From assembly GCF_015521605.1 (NCBI RefSeq), contig NZ_WANV01000030.1:124001-188000 (forward strand): DNA of 64,000 bases, written 5' to 3'. The translations under genes and the position numbers were made by a program. The notes below the pieces were generated by a model. That model saw only the letters and a list, made by a program, of their open reading frames with translations, was not told where the DNA came from and did not search any database. This DNA comes from Thermococcus sp. (GTDB taxonomy: Archaea > Methanobacteriota_B > Thermococci > Thermococcales > Thermococcaceae). Shown one piece after another: positions 1 to 8,349 of the stretch (the first letter of the stretch is position 1; every line of letters begins with the position of its first letter).

Positions 1-502
<502 letters not shown>

Positions 503-1045
503 TCACTCCGACGGTTCCTCGCCAAACAGGGTGGTGTACACGTTCTTCAGCTTCTGGTAGTGGCCGTTTTCAATGTTGGCGAGCCATATTAATGTTGCCT
601 TGGTGTTCTCGTCCTCCGTTTTCTCGGCTAAATAGCGGTAGACGTCGTGTGCCAGGCGCTCAGTTCCCATGAGGTATTCAAGGATGTCCTTAAGGTCTCC
701 GTGATAAACCATGTCCCTGAGCTTTTCTTTTGACATCTGTACCTCGAGTGCCGGGAGAGTAATTCTTGGGGGCTTTTCGTTGGGAAATATCTCCTTGAAC
801 ATCCTGAGCAGTGCCTCTGCGTGGCCAAGGCTCTCCTTGTAAAGCTGGAAGAACAGCTTGGACACCATCTCATCCCAATTGACTTCCTTGCTGAGCTGGT
901 GGAGCCTGTAATACATCTCCGCTTCCTTTACTTCTGAATCCATCCAGTATGCGAGCATCTCCTTATGGCTGAGTTTGGATATCGCTTCCAGTATCTTCCG
1001 GAACTTTGCCTTCTCCTCCTCGGTTCTGTAATGAGGGCTCTTCAT
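503..1045 (-). CDS. Ferritin-like (rubrerythrin-type) diiron protein
   Basis: 180-residue, all-helical protein with metal-ligand spacing of the ferritin-like four-helix bundle: an EAEMYY segment in helix 1, a GHAE segment in helix 2, TERLAHDVY in helix 3 and IENGHYQKL in helix 4. There is no rubredoxin-like Cys4 tail, so it is shorter than classical rubrerythrin. Members of this superfamily handle iron or reduce peroxide; the exact reaction here is unknown. ATG at 1045 is chosen over the GTG one codon upstream because GGGGATC sits at ribosome-binding distance. A TATA-like GTATAAACG on this strand near 1079-1087 fits the promoter. Confidence 0.75.
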   Translation of the reverse strand: MKSPHYRTEEEKAKFRKILEAISKLSHKEMLAYWMDSEVKEAEMYYRLHQLSKEVNWDEMVSKLFFQLYKESLGHAEALLRMFKEIFPNEKPPRITLPALEVQMSKEKLRDMVYHGDLKDILEYLMGTERLAHDVYRYLAEKTEDENTKATLIWLANIENGHYQKLKNVYTTLFGEEPSE

Positions 1046-1078
1046 CACGATCCCCTGCTGATATTACGACTTGGGAGC

Positions 1079-1110
1079 GTTTATACCTTTCGCCGGCGAT
1101 TGTTTTTTAA
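1079..1110. promoter_or_regulatory. Divergent promoter pair, ferritin-like and radical SAM genes
   Basis: Two TATA-like elements lie back to back. GGTATAAACG on the minus strand (1079-1088) serves the ferritin-like gene. TTTTTTAA on the plus strand (1103-1110) lies about 26 bases before the ATG at 1133, which predicts a leaderless mRNA for the radical SAM gene. Confidence 0.5.
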
Positions 1111-1132
1111 GAGAGTTTGAGAAGTCCAGACC

Positions 1133-2878
1133 ATGATAATAGCTATCATCGATGGCTACACCGACGAGCCCGCTGGACTGGGTGTTCCCCCTTATCTGGG
1201 CATATACCCCCGCTATGCGTACGGTGCCATTAAAAAGGCCAGGCATGACGCCCGGGTGTTTTACCTCACCATAGATGACCTCAGGGCAACGTTCGAGGGG
1301 GATAGAGGAATAGCTACCAAGAACAAAACTCCAAACTTTCCGGAGACAAGAAGGATACTCGAAAAGGCCGATGTTTTGGTATACATAGGGGGGCTCCACA
1401 CTCCGGGCAAATACCTGTCTGCAGTGCCCTCACAGGTTGAGGAAGTTGCAAGGTTCCTCAGGCCGTTTGGGGGGATTAAAGTACTCGGCGGGCCTGCGTT
1501 CATGGGATCAGCACACAGCGGCGGTACAAAGATCAGTTCCCGCGAACTGATGCTGGCCAGTGCGGTTTTCGACCACATAGTCTACGGTGACTTGGAGGCG
1601 TTTCTCCACGACTTCATTAAGAATCCCGGCGAGGCAGACCCCTTCCGTTTCAGAACTTATTGTGAACTGCGGGACTACGCTCTTCTCGGTGCCGAAGTCG
1701 TTAGGCAGTTTCCGGATTATCCCGATTTCGTTATAGTTGAGATTGAGACCCAGCGTGGATGCCCAAAGGCCATGGGAATAGGTGGGTGTTCCTTCTGCAC
1801 TGAACCCGTGAGGTACAGCTCGATAGAGGATAGGCCCATCGAAGACATCGTGGACGAGGTCAAGACCCTTTACCGGCTCGGCGTTAGGCACTTCCGTGTT
1901 GGGAGGCAGAGCTGCATATTCTCCTACATGGCAAAACCGAACGGCCGCGTTCCGGTTCCCAATCCCGACGCAATTGAAAGGCTCTTTAGAGGAATCCGTT
2001 CCGCCGCGCCTGACGTCAAGACTCTCCATGTTGACAACGCTAACCCGGCGGTTATAGCCAACTATCCCGAGGAGGCCGTCAGGATAGCGAAGGCGTTGAT
2101 AAAATATGGGACCCCCGGTAACGTGGTCGCCTTCGGCCTAGAAAGCGCCGACCCAAGGGTGGCCAAGCTTAACAACCTCAACGCGACTGCTGAGGAAACC
2201 TATGAAGCCGTTAAGGTTCTCAACGAGGTCGGCGGAAGGAGGGGGCCAAACGGGATGCCGTGGCTTCTTCCGGGAATAAATATCCTCTTCGGACTTCCGG
2301 GGGAGACCAAGAGGAGCTACGAGCTAACGTTCCAGTTCCTGAAGCGCCTCCTGGATGATGGGCTGATGGTGAGGCGCATAAACATCCGGCAGGTTGTCGT
2401 GTTCCCAGGCACGCCGCTGTGGCACCTCAAAGGCAAGCTCAAGACTGAAAAGCACAAAAAGCTCATCCAGCACTATAAGTACAAAATACGGCACGAGATA
2501 GACCTCCCAATGCTGAAGCGCGTTGTTCCCGTTGGGACGGTGCTTCGAGACGTCCGTGCGGAGGTGTTCGACAACGGGCTCACATACGGAAGACAGATAG
2601 GGAGCTACCCCCTAATAGTCGGTATTCCCAAGAGGGTTGGGCTGAACAGGTTTTACGACGTTCTGATAGTCGACCATGGATTCAGGAGCATAACCGGAAT
2701 CCTTGTGCCGGTGAACGTGAACACCGAGTCCTCCAAGGTTCTCCAGTACCTCCCCGGCATCGGAAAGAGAAACGTCGTGGAGATACTCTCCAAGAGGCCG
2801 TTTAGAGACAAAGATGAGTTCTTTGAGGTTGTGGGGGAGGAGAAAAGGAAGATGCTGGAGGGGATAATCAGCCTGTAG
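1133..2878 (+). CDS. Radical SAM protein with C-terminal helix-hairpin-helix (COG1031 type)
   Basis: 581 residues. An N-terminal Rossmann-like region of about 190 residues is followed by the radical SAM core. Its cysteines lie near residues 210-222 in GCPKAMGIGGCSFC, an expanded spacing of the CX3CX2C motif typical of COG1031. FGLESADPR and the GINILFGLPGET strand are typical of the TIM-barrel core. A helix-hairpin-helix motif, LPGIGKRNV, lies near residues 540-550 and suggests nucleic-acid contact. The fusion of an Fe4S4/SAM radical domain with HhH is known in archaea, but I know of no established substrate. The ATG has no clear Shine-Dalgarno sequence but sits where a TATA at 1103-1110 would start a leaderless transcript. 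The 3' end overlaps the convergent gene by 11 bases. Confidence 0.85.
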   Translation: MIIAIIDGYTDEPAGLGVPPYLGIYPRYAYGAIKKARHDARVFYLTIDDLRATFEGDRGIATKNKTPNFPETRRILEKADVLVYIGGLHTPGKYLSAVPSQVEEVARFLRPFGGIKVLGGPAFMGSAHSGGTKISSRELMLASAVFDHIVYGDLEAFLHDFIKNPGEADPFRFRTYCELRDYALLGAEVVRQFPDYPDFVIVEIETQRGCPKAMGIGGCSFCTEPVRYSSIEDRPIEDIVDEVKTLYRLGVRHFRVGRQSCIFSYMAKPNGRVPVPNPDAIERLFRGIRSAAPDVKTLHVDNANPAVIANYPEEAVRIAKALIKYGTPGNVVAFGLESADPRVAKLNNLNATAEETYEAVKVLNEVGGRRGPNGMPWLLPGINILFGLPGETKRSYELTFQFLKRLLDDGLMVRRINIRQVVVFPGTPLWHLKGKLKTEKHKKLIQHYKYKIRHEIDLPMLKRVVPVGTVLRDVRAEVFDNGLTYGRQIGSYPLIVGIPKRVGLNRFYDVLIVDHGFRSITGILVPVNVNTESSKVLQYLPGIGKRNVVEILSKRPFRDKDEFFEVVGEEKRKMLEGIISL

Positions 2879-3650
2879 TGGCCGTGCTGTTCTGGGGCCA
2901 TGAGAACCTGATGATGTTCTCGATGAGAACGACCTCTGCCCTCAATGTCTCGTCTGTCGTTCCTTCTATCACGAGCACGCCCTTGCGCGGAGCGAATATC
3001 CTGTTCTCCTTAGCGTCTTCTGCGGGGCCGATAAGGATGACGGCGAGGTGGTTCTCGTTTCCTATTTTACCGCGCCCGATGTCCACCTTGGTCCAGAAGT
3101 TCAGATAGGTTTTTCTGTATCTGAGCCACGTCTGGTTAAATGCGTACTGCTTGGCTGTGGCGTTGTCGTATCCCATCTGGAGTCCTTTGATGTAGTAGTT
3201 TGTCGTGAATATGTTGGAGACCACGCCGGATATCTCCGAAACGGCGAGGGTTCTGTACCTGCAGTCACCCACGTACAGCTGGGGGGAGTCCTTGCAGTTG
3301 GTCACGGAGGGGTCTCCCATCACGATTGTGAAGTACTCATAAACACTCCTGAGCGTCAGGTTGAGGTCAACCTCTGGACTGCCCGTGATGTAGCTGTCCA
3401 CCGTGATGTTGAAAAGCTTTGAACCTGCAGGGGGTTTAGTGCCCTCCTCGATCAGCTTCTGGTACTGCTCTGCGGTCAGGGCGTAGAACTGGCCGGAGGG
3501 GGTGTATATCATCACGTAGTGAGTTGATGCCTTCGGCGCTCCGGGGTTAAGGACGGTGCTGAAGTTATGGTACGAGTACAGCACGTAGCTGATTGGAGCC
3601 ACAACGACTATGAGGACTACAAGAACCGCTGCGAGTCTCCTTTGATCCAA
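2868..3650 (-). CDS. Membrane-anchored extracytoplasmic protein, unknown function
   Basis: 260 residues. One hydrophobic segment near residues 6-26 (LAAVLVVLIVVVAPISYVLY) is followed by a polar domain with several N-glycosylation sequons, so a single-pass protein with its domain outside the cell is likely. No family motif was recognised; there are two cysteines, at NCKDS and GDCRY, that could pair. The start is a TTG, preceded at good distance by GGGGGTTT and by a TATA-like ATTTTAATT near 3671-3680. It lies directly downstream of the S-layer gene in the same direction, so a role at the cell surface is possible, but this is inference. Confidence 0.6.
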   Translation of the reverse strand: MDQRRLAAVLVVLIVVVAPISYVLYSYHNFSTVLNPGAPKASTHYVMIYTPSGQFYALTAEQYQKLIEEGTKPPAGSKLFNITVDSYITGSPEVDLNLTLRSVYEYFTIVMGDPSVTNCKDSPQLYVGDCRYRTLAVSEISGVVSNIFTTNYYIKGLQMGYDNATAKQYAFNQTWLRYRKTYLNFWTKVDIGRGKIGNENHLAVILIGPAEDAKENRIFAPRKGVLVIEGTTDETLRAEVVLIENIIRFSWPQNSTATTG

Positions 3651-3695
3651 TTCTAAAACCCCCAGAAAAGGGAATTAAAATAGAAGGGAAGGCCT

Positions 3696-5528
3696 TCAGA
3701 GGCCAGCGATGTACTCCATAAGGGCCTCGGCGGCGACCTTGGTCTCGTCCCTGGTAGCACCGGCGACGATGACGACGTCGTAGCCTCCAAGGGCGTTCTG
3801 GATGTACTCGATGTCGCCTGGGCTGTTGTACCAGTCGACCTGGCTGATGTTCTGCTCAACGAGGTACTTGGTGATGCTGTTGGCAACCGGACCGCCGATG
3901 AGGATGAGGTTGCTTCCCGGGTCGTCCATGTTGACCTCGTAGTCCATGACGGTTATCGGCTGGGTAACCGGCTTGAGCATGGTGACGTCGCCGTAGATGC
4001 CCTCGACGTAGTAGTCGGTGTCGAGGACCTGGTCGCCAGCGGCGAGCTCCTTCTCGACGACGGTGCCCTCCTTCTCCTTGAGGCAGATGTAAGCGTAGGC
4101 GACGACACGGTCAACGTCATCGATGGTGCCGTTGCCGTCGATGTCGTAGTTAACATCGGCCTCGTTGAGGGTCTTCAGCTCGAACTTGTACCAGAGGTTG
4201 TAGGTGCCGAAGATGTCGACCGGGTTGCCTTCGAGGGTATCAAGGTTGGTGAGGGTGATGTTTGTGATGTACCAGGTGCCGCTAACGTTGGCGGTGCTGA
4301 TGGTCATCTCCCAGGTCTTGCCGTCGTAGGTTATGATGTTGCTGACTCCATCGTTGGCGTAGGTCTTGACGTCGACCTGAGCCTCGATGCTGGCGATGAG
4401 GTGGCCGTCGATACCGACGAAGGTGTCCCTGAGGGTGAGGATAACGCTTCCGTCGCCGAAGACGTCAACGGCCGAGTCCTTGGTGAGGATGAGCTGGTCG
4501 CTCTCCTGGCCGGTGACGGCGTTCTTGACGGTGACAAGGGCCCTCTGGTCGATGATGCTTATGTCGAGGACGGTGACGATCCAGTCGGTGCCCTCGATGG
4601 CCTGTGGCTGGCCGACCTGGTACCAGGCGGTACCCTTGTCGAGACCGGCGGTGAACTGGCCGTTGTCAACGCTGAGGACGTAGTAGGTCTCGCCAAAGAC
4701 CGTGAAGGTGTCACCGGCACCGACGCCCTCGCTGTAGGTGCTGACGATGGTTCCCCCGTCAGCGGCAACGTTTGCGGCGTCGCCGATGTAGTAGTTGGTA
4801 ACGTTCTGGTACTCGGCCGGAACGCCCCACTCGGGGTACTCGGCCCTAATCTCTTCGGTGGTTGTCACGCTGTAGTTGTAGAGCTTGTAGTCAACGAAGA
4901 CGGTGACGTTGCCCGGGGTGACGACGAGGTCAGCGTCCTTGGGCGGCCTGGTTTCGTCCCAGGTGCTCGGGTCCTTGGAGCTGAGGCCTATCTTGCTGAG
5001 GGTGATGTGCCAGTCGATGAGCTGCTCGTCGTTTATCTTGTCCCTGTCGGCGAGGGTGGTGGTGACGGTGAACCAGTCCTTCCACTGGGCGTAGGTGTCA
5101 ACGTAGGCGGCGCCGTTCCACCAGTAGTCCCCCGGAAGCTCGTCATAAGTAGTGGCCCAGTTCTCGCTACCGTTGATGGTGAGGCCGTGGTCAACGGTCA
5201 TGGTGGTGTAGTTGTAGGCGTAGATGGCCCAGCTGTCGATGGTCGCGGGCGGGTACTCGGCCTTGACCTTGACGTAGCCGTTCTGGATCTCGGCCTGCTC
5301 GGTGGTGTAGAGCAGGCTGCCAAGGGCAACGGCAATGTCAGCGGCGCTGGCAACGTCCATAGCAGCAGCGGTACTTCCAACGACGATTTTAACGTTCGGG
5401 GTTCCATCGGCGTTAACGAAGAAGTCCTTCGGTATGTTCGGAACGGTCGGCTGAGCGCTGGCAAAGCCCATGGTGGCTCCAACCATTGCGGCACCAATTG
5501 CAAGGGCCGCGATCTTCTTCACTTTCAT
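3696..5528 (-). CDS. slp: S-layer protein
   Basis: 610 residues. It begins with a basic signal peptide of about 25 residues ending at GFASA, then the VVGSTAAAMDVASAADIAVALG segment characteristic of Thermococcales S-layer proteins. It ends with the paired C-terminal region holding LILIGGPVANSIT and YDVVIVAGATRDETK. The middle is beta-rich with many Asn-X-Ser/Thr sites, as expected of a glycosylated lattice subunit. An EF-hand-like acidic loop, DIDGNGTIDDVD, lies near residues 460-472. The protein should form the paracrystalline cell envelope. The ribosome binding site is GGAGGTGTTGGGAA before ATG 5528. Codon use is strongly biased to G/C-ending codons, consistent with very high expression, and a strong promoter lies upstream. 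Confidence 0.93.
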   Translation of the reverse strand: MKVKKIAALAIGAAMVGATMGFASAQPTVPNIPKDFFVNADGTPNVKIVVGSTAAAMDVASAADIAVALGSLLYTTEQAEIQNGYVKVKAEYPPATIDSWAIYAYNYTTMTVDHGLTINGSENWATTYDELPGDYWWNGAAYVDTYAQWKDWFTVTTTLADRDKINDEQLIDWHITLSKIGLSSKDPSTWDETRPPKDADLVVTPGNVTVFVDYKLYNYSVTTTEEIRAEYPEWGVPAEYQNVTNYYIGDAANVAADGGTIVSTYSEGVGAGDTFTVFGETYYVLSVDNGQFTAGLDKGTAWYQVGQPQAIEGTDWIVTVLDISIIDQRALVTVKNAVTGQESDQLILTKDSAVDVFGDGSVILTLRDTFVGIDGHLIASIEAQVDVKTYANDGVSNIITYDGKTWEMTISTANVSGTWYITNITLTNLDTLEGNPVDIFGTYNLWYKFELKTLNEADVNYDIDGNGTIDDVDRVVAYAYICLKEKEGTVVEKELAAGDQVLDTDYYVEGIYGDVTMLKPVTQPITVMDYEVNMDDPGSNLILIGGPVANSITKYLVEQNISQVDWYNSPGDIEYIQNALGGYDVVIVAGATRDETKVAAEALMEYIAGL

Positions 5529-5610
5529 TTTCCCAACACCTCCTTAACTTTGGGCTTACGCCCTAGGATGGTCTAATATGCATTGTCAATGACTTTCTAC
5601 CCGGTTAGGG

Positions 5611-5627
5611 TATATATACTTTTCGCT
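5611..5627 (-). promoter_or_regulatory. slp: Strong BRE/TATA promoter of the S-layer gene
   Basis: Reading the minus strand, CGAAAAG (B recognition element-like) runs directly into TATATATA at 5611-5618. Transcription should start about 26 bases further on, near 5587, giving a leader of about 58 bases that includes the GGAGGTG site. The rest of the 5529-5728 gap holds no gene; a 10-base palindrome GCCTATAGGC lies at 5697-5706. Confidence 0.7.
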
Positions 5628-5728
5628 TTCAGACCCTTTCTCTGCTTAAAAAAAGCTCGCTCATTGCCGTAAAAATGAAAGGAAGCTTAATTAAATGCCT
5701 ATAGGCTTTTCGCCTTTTGCCGATAATA

Positions 5729-6565
5729 TCACGGGTTCAATTTGAACTCCGTGTTCTTCTTCTCCATGAGCTGCCTCTTCACAGGCCTTGTAACCAGTTC
5801 ATTAACGAAGCCACCGAGGTCTGTCAGCGTGTTTTGGAGCTCGTTGGCCGTGATGTCTATAATCTCAGGCTCTATTATGGAGATAGCAACGGGGGCGTAC
5901 TTTGCGGTCAGCTGAACGAGCGTCTCAAACGGTGACAGAAGCTCCGCCGCGAGGAGGCCTTTGAAGTTATCCCCCTCCATCTGTCCCTGGACGACGAGCT
6001 TATTTATCTTGCATCCTTCAATGGTGAGGGCCTTTCCCATGGTGGTCTTTATGCCCTCCTCGTTCTCTCCGAAGACCTCAACGACGAAGCGGTAGAGGAT
6101 GTTCCTGTCCTCAACGATCAGCTCTTCAATCTCCTCCCTTGAATAGCCTATCCTCGGGTCAGGGATGTCGTCGAGCCTGGGATAAACTGCCAGGCCGCCG
6201 AACTGTTTCATGAGCTTTCCCATGAACAGTGAGATTTCTCCAAGGGTTTTCATGAGATCCTTTGACTCAATCTCCAGTTTTCCGGGTCTCAGGACCTCCA
6301 CAACTGCCGGAGAGTACCGCAGGGTCAGCCGGACTATATCCCCAAGGGTCCCCTCCAACCGGGCTTCTATGACCCCCGAATACTTAAGAAGCTCCTCCTC
6401 CGGGGTTTCCATGACCTCCTCCAGATTTACGTACTTAATTTTGACGCCCTTTTCATTCTGGAGGTTTTTTGCAGTCTCCTCCAGAGCCCTTTCTAAAACT
6501 TTCTTGTCGTTGCCTATGCCCTCAATGTAAAAAATAACCTCAATCTCGGCCAATTTCACCACCAC
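5729..6565 (-). CDS. Hypothetical protein with two similar halves
   Basis: 278 residues, no signal peptide or membrane segment, no known motif. Residues about 8-125 and 150-265 look like diverged copies of one alpha/beta domain. LRYSPAVVEVLRPGKLEI in the first half aligns with AKYAPVAISIIEPEIIDI in the second; each is followed by a helix with L..LG.(F/I) spacing (MKTLGEISLFMGKLM, LTDLGGFVNELV). Three GTG codons in a row (6565, 6562, 6559) overlap the TGA of the upstream radical SAM gene, so translation is probably coupled; which GTG is used is unclear. The overlap suggests the two products work together, but no function is assigned. Confidence 0.65.
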   Translation of the reverse strand: MVVKLAEIEVIFYIEGIGNDKKVLERALEETAKNLQNEKGVKIKYVNLEEVMETPEEELLKYSGVIEARLEGTLGDIVRLTLRYSPAVVEVLRPGKLEIESKDLMKTLGEISLFMGKLMKQFGGLAVYPRLDDIPDPRIGYSREEIEELIVEDRNILYRFVVEVFGENEEGIKTTMGKALTIEGCKINKLVVQGQMEGDNFKGLLAAELLSPFETLVQLTAKYAPVAISIIEPEIIDITANELQNTLTDLGGFVNELVTRPVKRQLMEKKNTEFKLNP

Positions 6566-7602
6566 ATCCAGCTATATCGCTTTTTTCGATACGTGCCCAC
6601 TATGGGGATGGGCTCACCGCAGTATTCACACCTTCCGTCTTTCACATGATACTCGGTGATTTTGAATCCCCAGCGGACTATTAAAGGTTTGCCACAGCCG
6701 GGACAGTAGGTGTTCTCGCCCTCGTGACCGGGCACGTTGCCGATGTAGACGAACTTGAGTCCCTCCTCCCTGGCCACTCTGTACGCCCTTTCAACCGTCT
6801 CGACTGGAGTCGGCGGAAGGTGGCCCAGCCTGTAATGGGGAAAGAACCTGGAGAAGTGAACCGGGGTATCATCGCCGAGGTTTTCAATCACCCAGCGGAC
6901 GAACGCCCTGATCTCCTCCTCCCCATCGTTCAGCGTAGGAATTATCAGGTAAGTCAGTTCAACGTGGATTCCGAACTCCTTTTTGGCCATCTCCGCAGTC
7001 CTCCTGCTCGGCTCACCGCTTGGGACGCTGGCTATCCTCATGTAGAACCTGTCGCTGAAGGCTTTGATATCGATGTTCATGGCGTCTATGTAAGGGGCGA
7101 GCTCCCTGAAGGGCTCCTCGTTTATGTAGCCGTTGGTTATAAGGAGGTTGTAGATTCCTTCCCTCTTGGCCAGCCTGGCCGTGTCAAGGACGAACTCGTA
7201 CCAGATGACTGGTTCGTTGTAAGTGTAAGCTATGCTCTCACACTCATATTTTTTGGCCAAGGCGACTATCCCCTCGGGCGTGGCATCATGGAGGTACGGG
7301 AAGCTCTCGTCCGTCTGGCTTATCTCCCAGTTCTGACAGTGCTTGCAGTGCATGTTGCACCCAACCGTGCTTACTGAAAGGGCACACGAGCCCGGCCAGA
7401 AGTGGAAGAGGGGCTTCTTTTCAACGGGATCCGCTGCAACTGACGATACTTTTCCATAGTTAAGGGTGTAAAGCTTTCCGTTGATGTTTTTTCTCACCCG
7501 ACAGGAACCGCGCTGGCCCTCATCTATTATGCAGTTGATGGGGCACAGTCTGCACCTCACCCTTCCGCCCTCAAGCGGCTCCCAGTGCATGGCCTCTCGC
7601 AT
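6556..7602 (-). CDS. amrS: AmmeMemoRadiSam-type radical SAM enzyme (AmrS)
   Basis: 348 residues. The pattern is that of the AmrS/PflA-like group (COG1180). An N-terminal cysteine module CRLCPINC...GSCRVR is followed by the radical SAM motif VGCNMHCKHCQNW (CX3CX2C) near residues 90-102 and the YTYNEP strand. An extra C-terminal zinc-ribbon-like module has two Cys pairs, CPGC and CEYC. In many genomes the family is linked to AMMECR1 and Memo genes; neither partner is adjacent here. The reaction is not established. ATG 7602 is chosen because GGTGAG lies just upstream; the GTG three codons earlier overlaps that site. The end overlaps the duplicated-domain gene by 10 bases. Confidence 0.85.
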   Translation of the reverse strand: MREAMHWEPLEGGRVRCRLCPINCIIDEGQRGSCRVRKNINGKLYTLNYGKVSSVAADPVEKKPLFHFWPGSCALSVSTVGCNMHCKHCQNWEISQTDESFPYLHDATPEGIVALAKKYECESIAYTYNEPVIWYEFVLDTARLAKREGIYNLLITNGYINEEPFRELAPYIDAMNIDIKAFSDRFYMRIASVPSGEPSRRTAEMAKKEFGIHVELTYLIIPTLNDGEEEIRAFVRWVIENLGDDTPVHFSRFFPHYRLGHLPPTPVETVERAYRVAREEGLKFVYIGNVPGHEGENTYCPGCGKPLIVRWGFKITEYHVKDGRCEYCGEPIPIVGTYRKKRYSWMWW

Positions 7603-7626
7603 AGGTCTCACCGGAGAATAGTAGGC

Positions 7627-8349
7627 TCACTTCCGTTTAAGTTTTTGGTACCTTTCGTAGTACTCGCTTATCGTCAGGAACTCTGCCCCCTCTCTTTTGT
7701 AGTGGTCTATCAGCCTTCCGAGGAGGGAGATGGCCTGATCCCCGGTGTTGAACCTGCAGTCCCACCTTATCTTTTCCCTCTGCATGGGGACAAACTCCCA
7801 TGGGTGGGCAAAGTAAACTCGGGGTTCTCTCAGGCGGCCGTGAATAATCCTTTGAATCCTCCAGGGGAGTCGTATGACGGAGGACGTGGTTGAAGCGGGG
7901 ACCTCCAGGACATCTCCAAAGAACCTCACACCCCCGCGGTAGCCCTTGTACGTTGCCTTCGAGGAGTCCACAAGAATGCCGTTTTTTGACAGTATATCAT
8001 AATAGTAATTAGGGAACTGCAGGTTGGGGGCGCGGAATGAGACCACGTCCCCAAACTTACGCAGTACCTTAAGCGACTTTTCGATGGCCTTTTCGCCTTC
8101 CTCTCTGGTGAGCTTGTCCAGCCGCTCGTGGTTGTAGTTGTGACTCCCCAGCTCGTGTCCCTCGTCGATGACGCGCCTCACGAGTTCCGGAAAGCGCCTC
8201 GCCATCTCGGCTGTAAAGAAGAACGTGGCCCTCACCCTTTTCTCTGCCATTAAGTCGAGGAGCTTTGGCAGTCCCTCCTCCATCCCCCTCATGGTCGTGA
8301 GATACGGCGGACAGTCGTGCTCCACATCGAAGGTTATCGAGACCATCAT
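7627..8349 (-). CDS. Polysaccharide deacetylase family protein
   Basis: 240 residues with the NodB-homology signature of carbohydrate esterase family 4: the FDVEHD metal/base motif at the N-terminus and the HELGSHNYNH motif (SHxxxH) near residues 83-92, with the RAP(N) strand after it. The family removes acetyl groups from N-acetylated sugars in polysaccharides or glycolipids, using a divalent metal. No signal peptide is present, so it probably acts on a cytoplasmic lipid-linked or nucleotide-linked substrate. Its ATG overlaps the TGA of the upstream glycosyltransferase (ATGA), which indicates translational coupling in a three-gene operon. Confidence 0.85.
   Translation of the reverse strand: MMVSITFDVEHDCPPYLTTMRGMEEGLPKLLDLMAEKRVRATFFFTAEMARRFPELVRRVIDEGHELGSHNYNHERLDKLTREEGEKAIEKSLKVLRKFGDVVSFRAPNLQFPNYYYDILSKNGILVDSSKATYKGYRGGVRFFGDVLEVPASTTSSVIRLPWRIQRIIHGRLREPRVYFAHPWEFVPMQREKIRWDCRFNTGDQAISLLGRLIDHYKREGAEFLTISEYYERYQKLKRK

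Noticed and set aside
4401-5576. 391-codon open frame antisense to the S-layer gene
   Set aside because: Val/Gly/Asp-rich composition is the mirror of strongly biased codons on the other strand; no ribosome binding site and a clear S-layer protein opposite.
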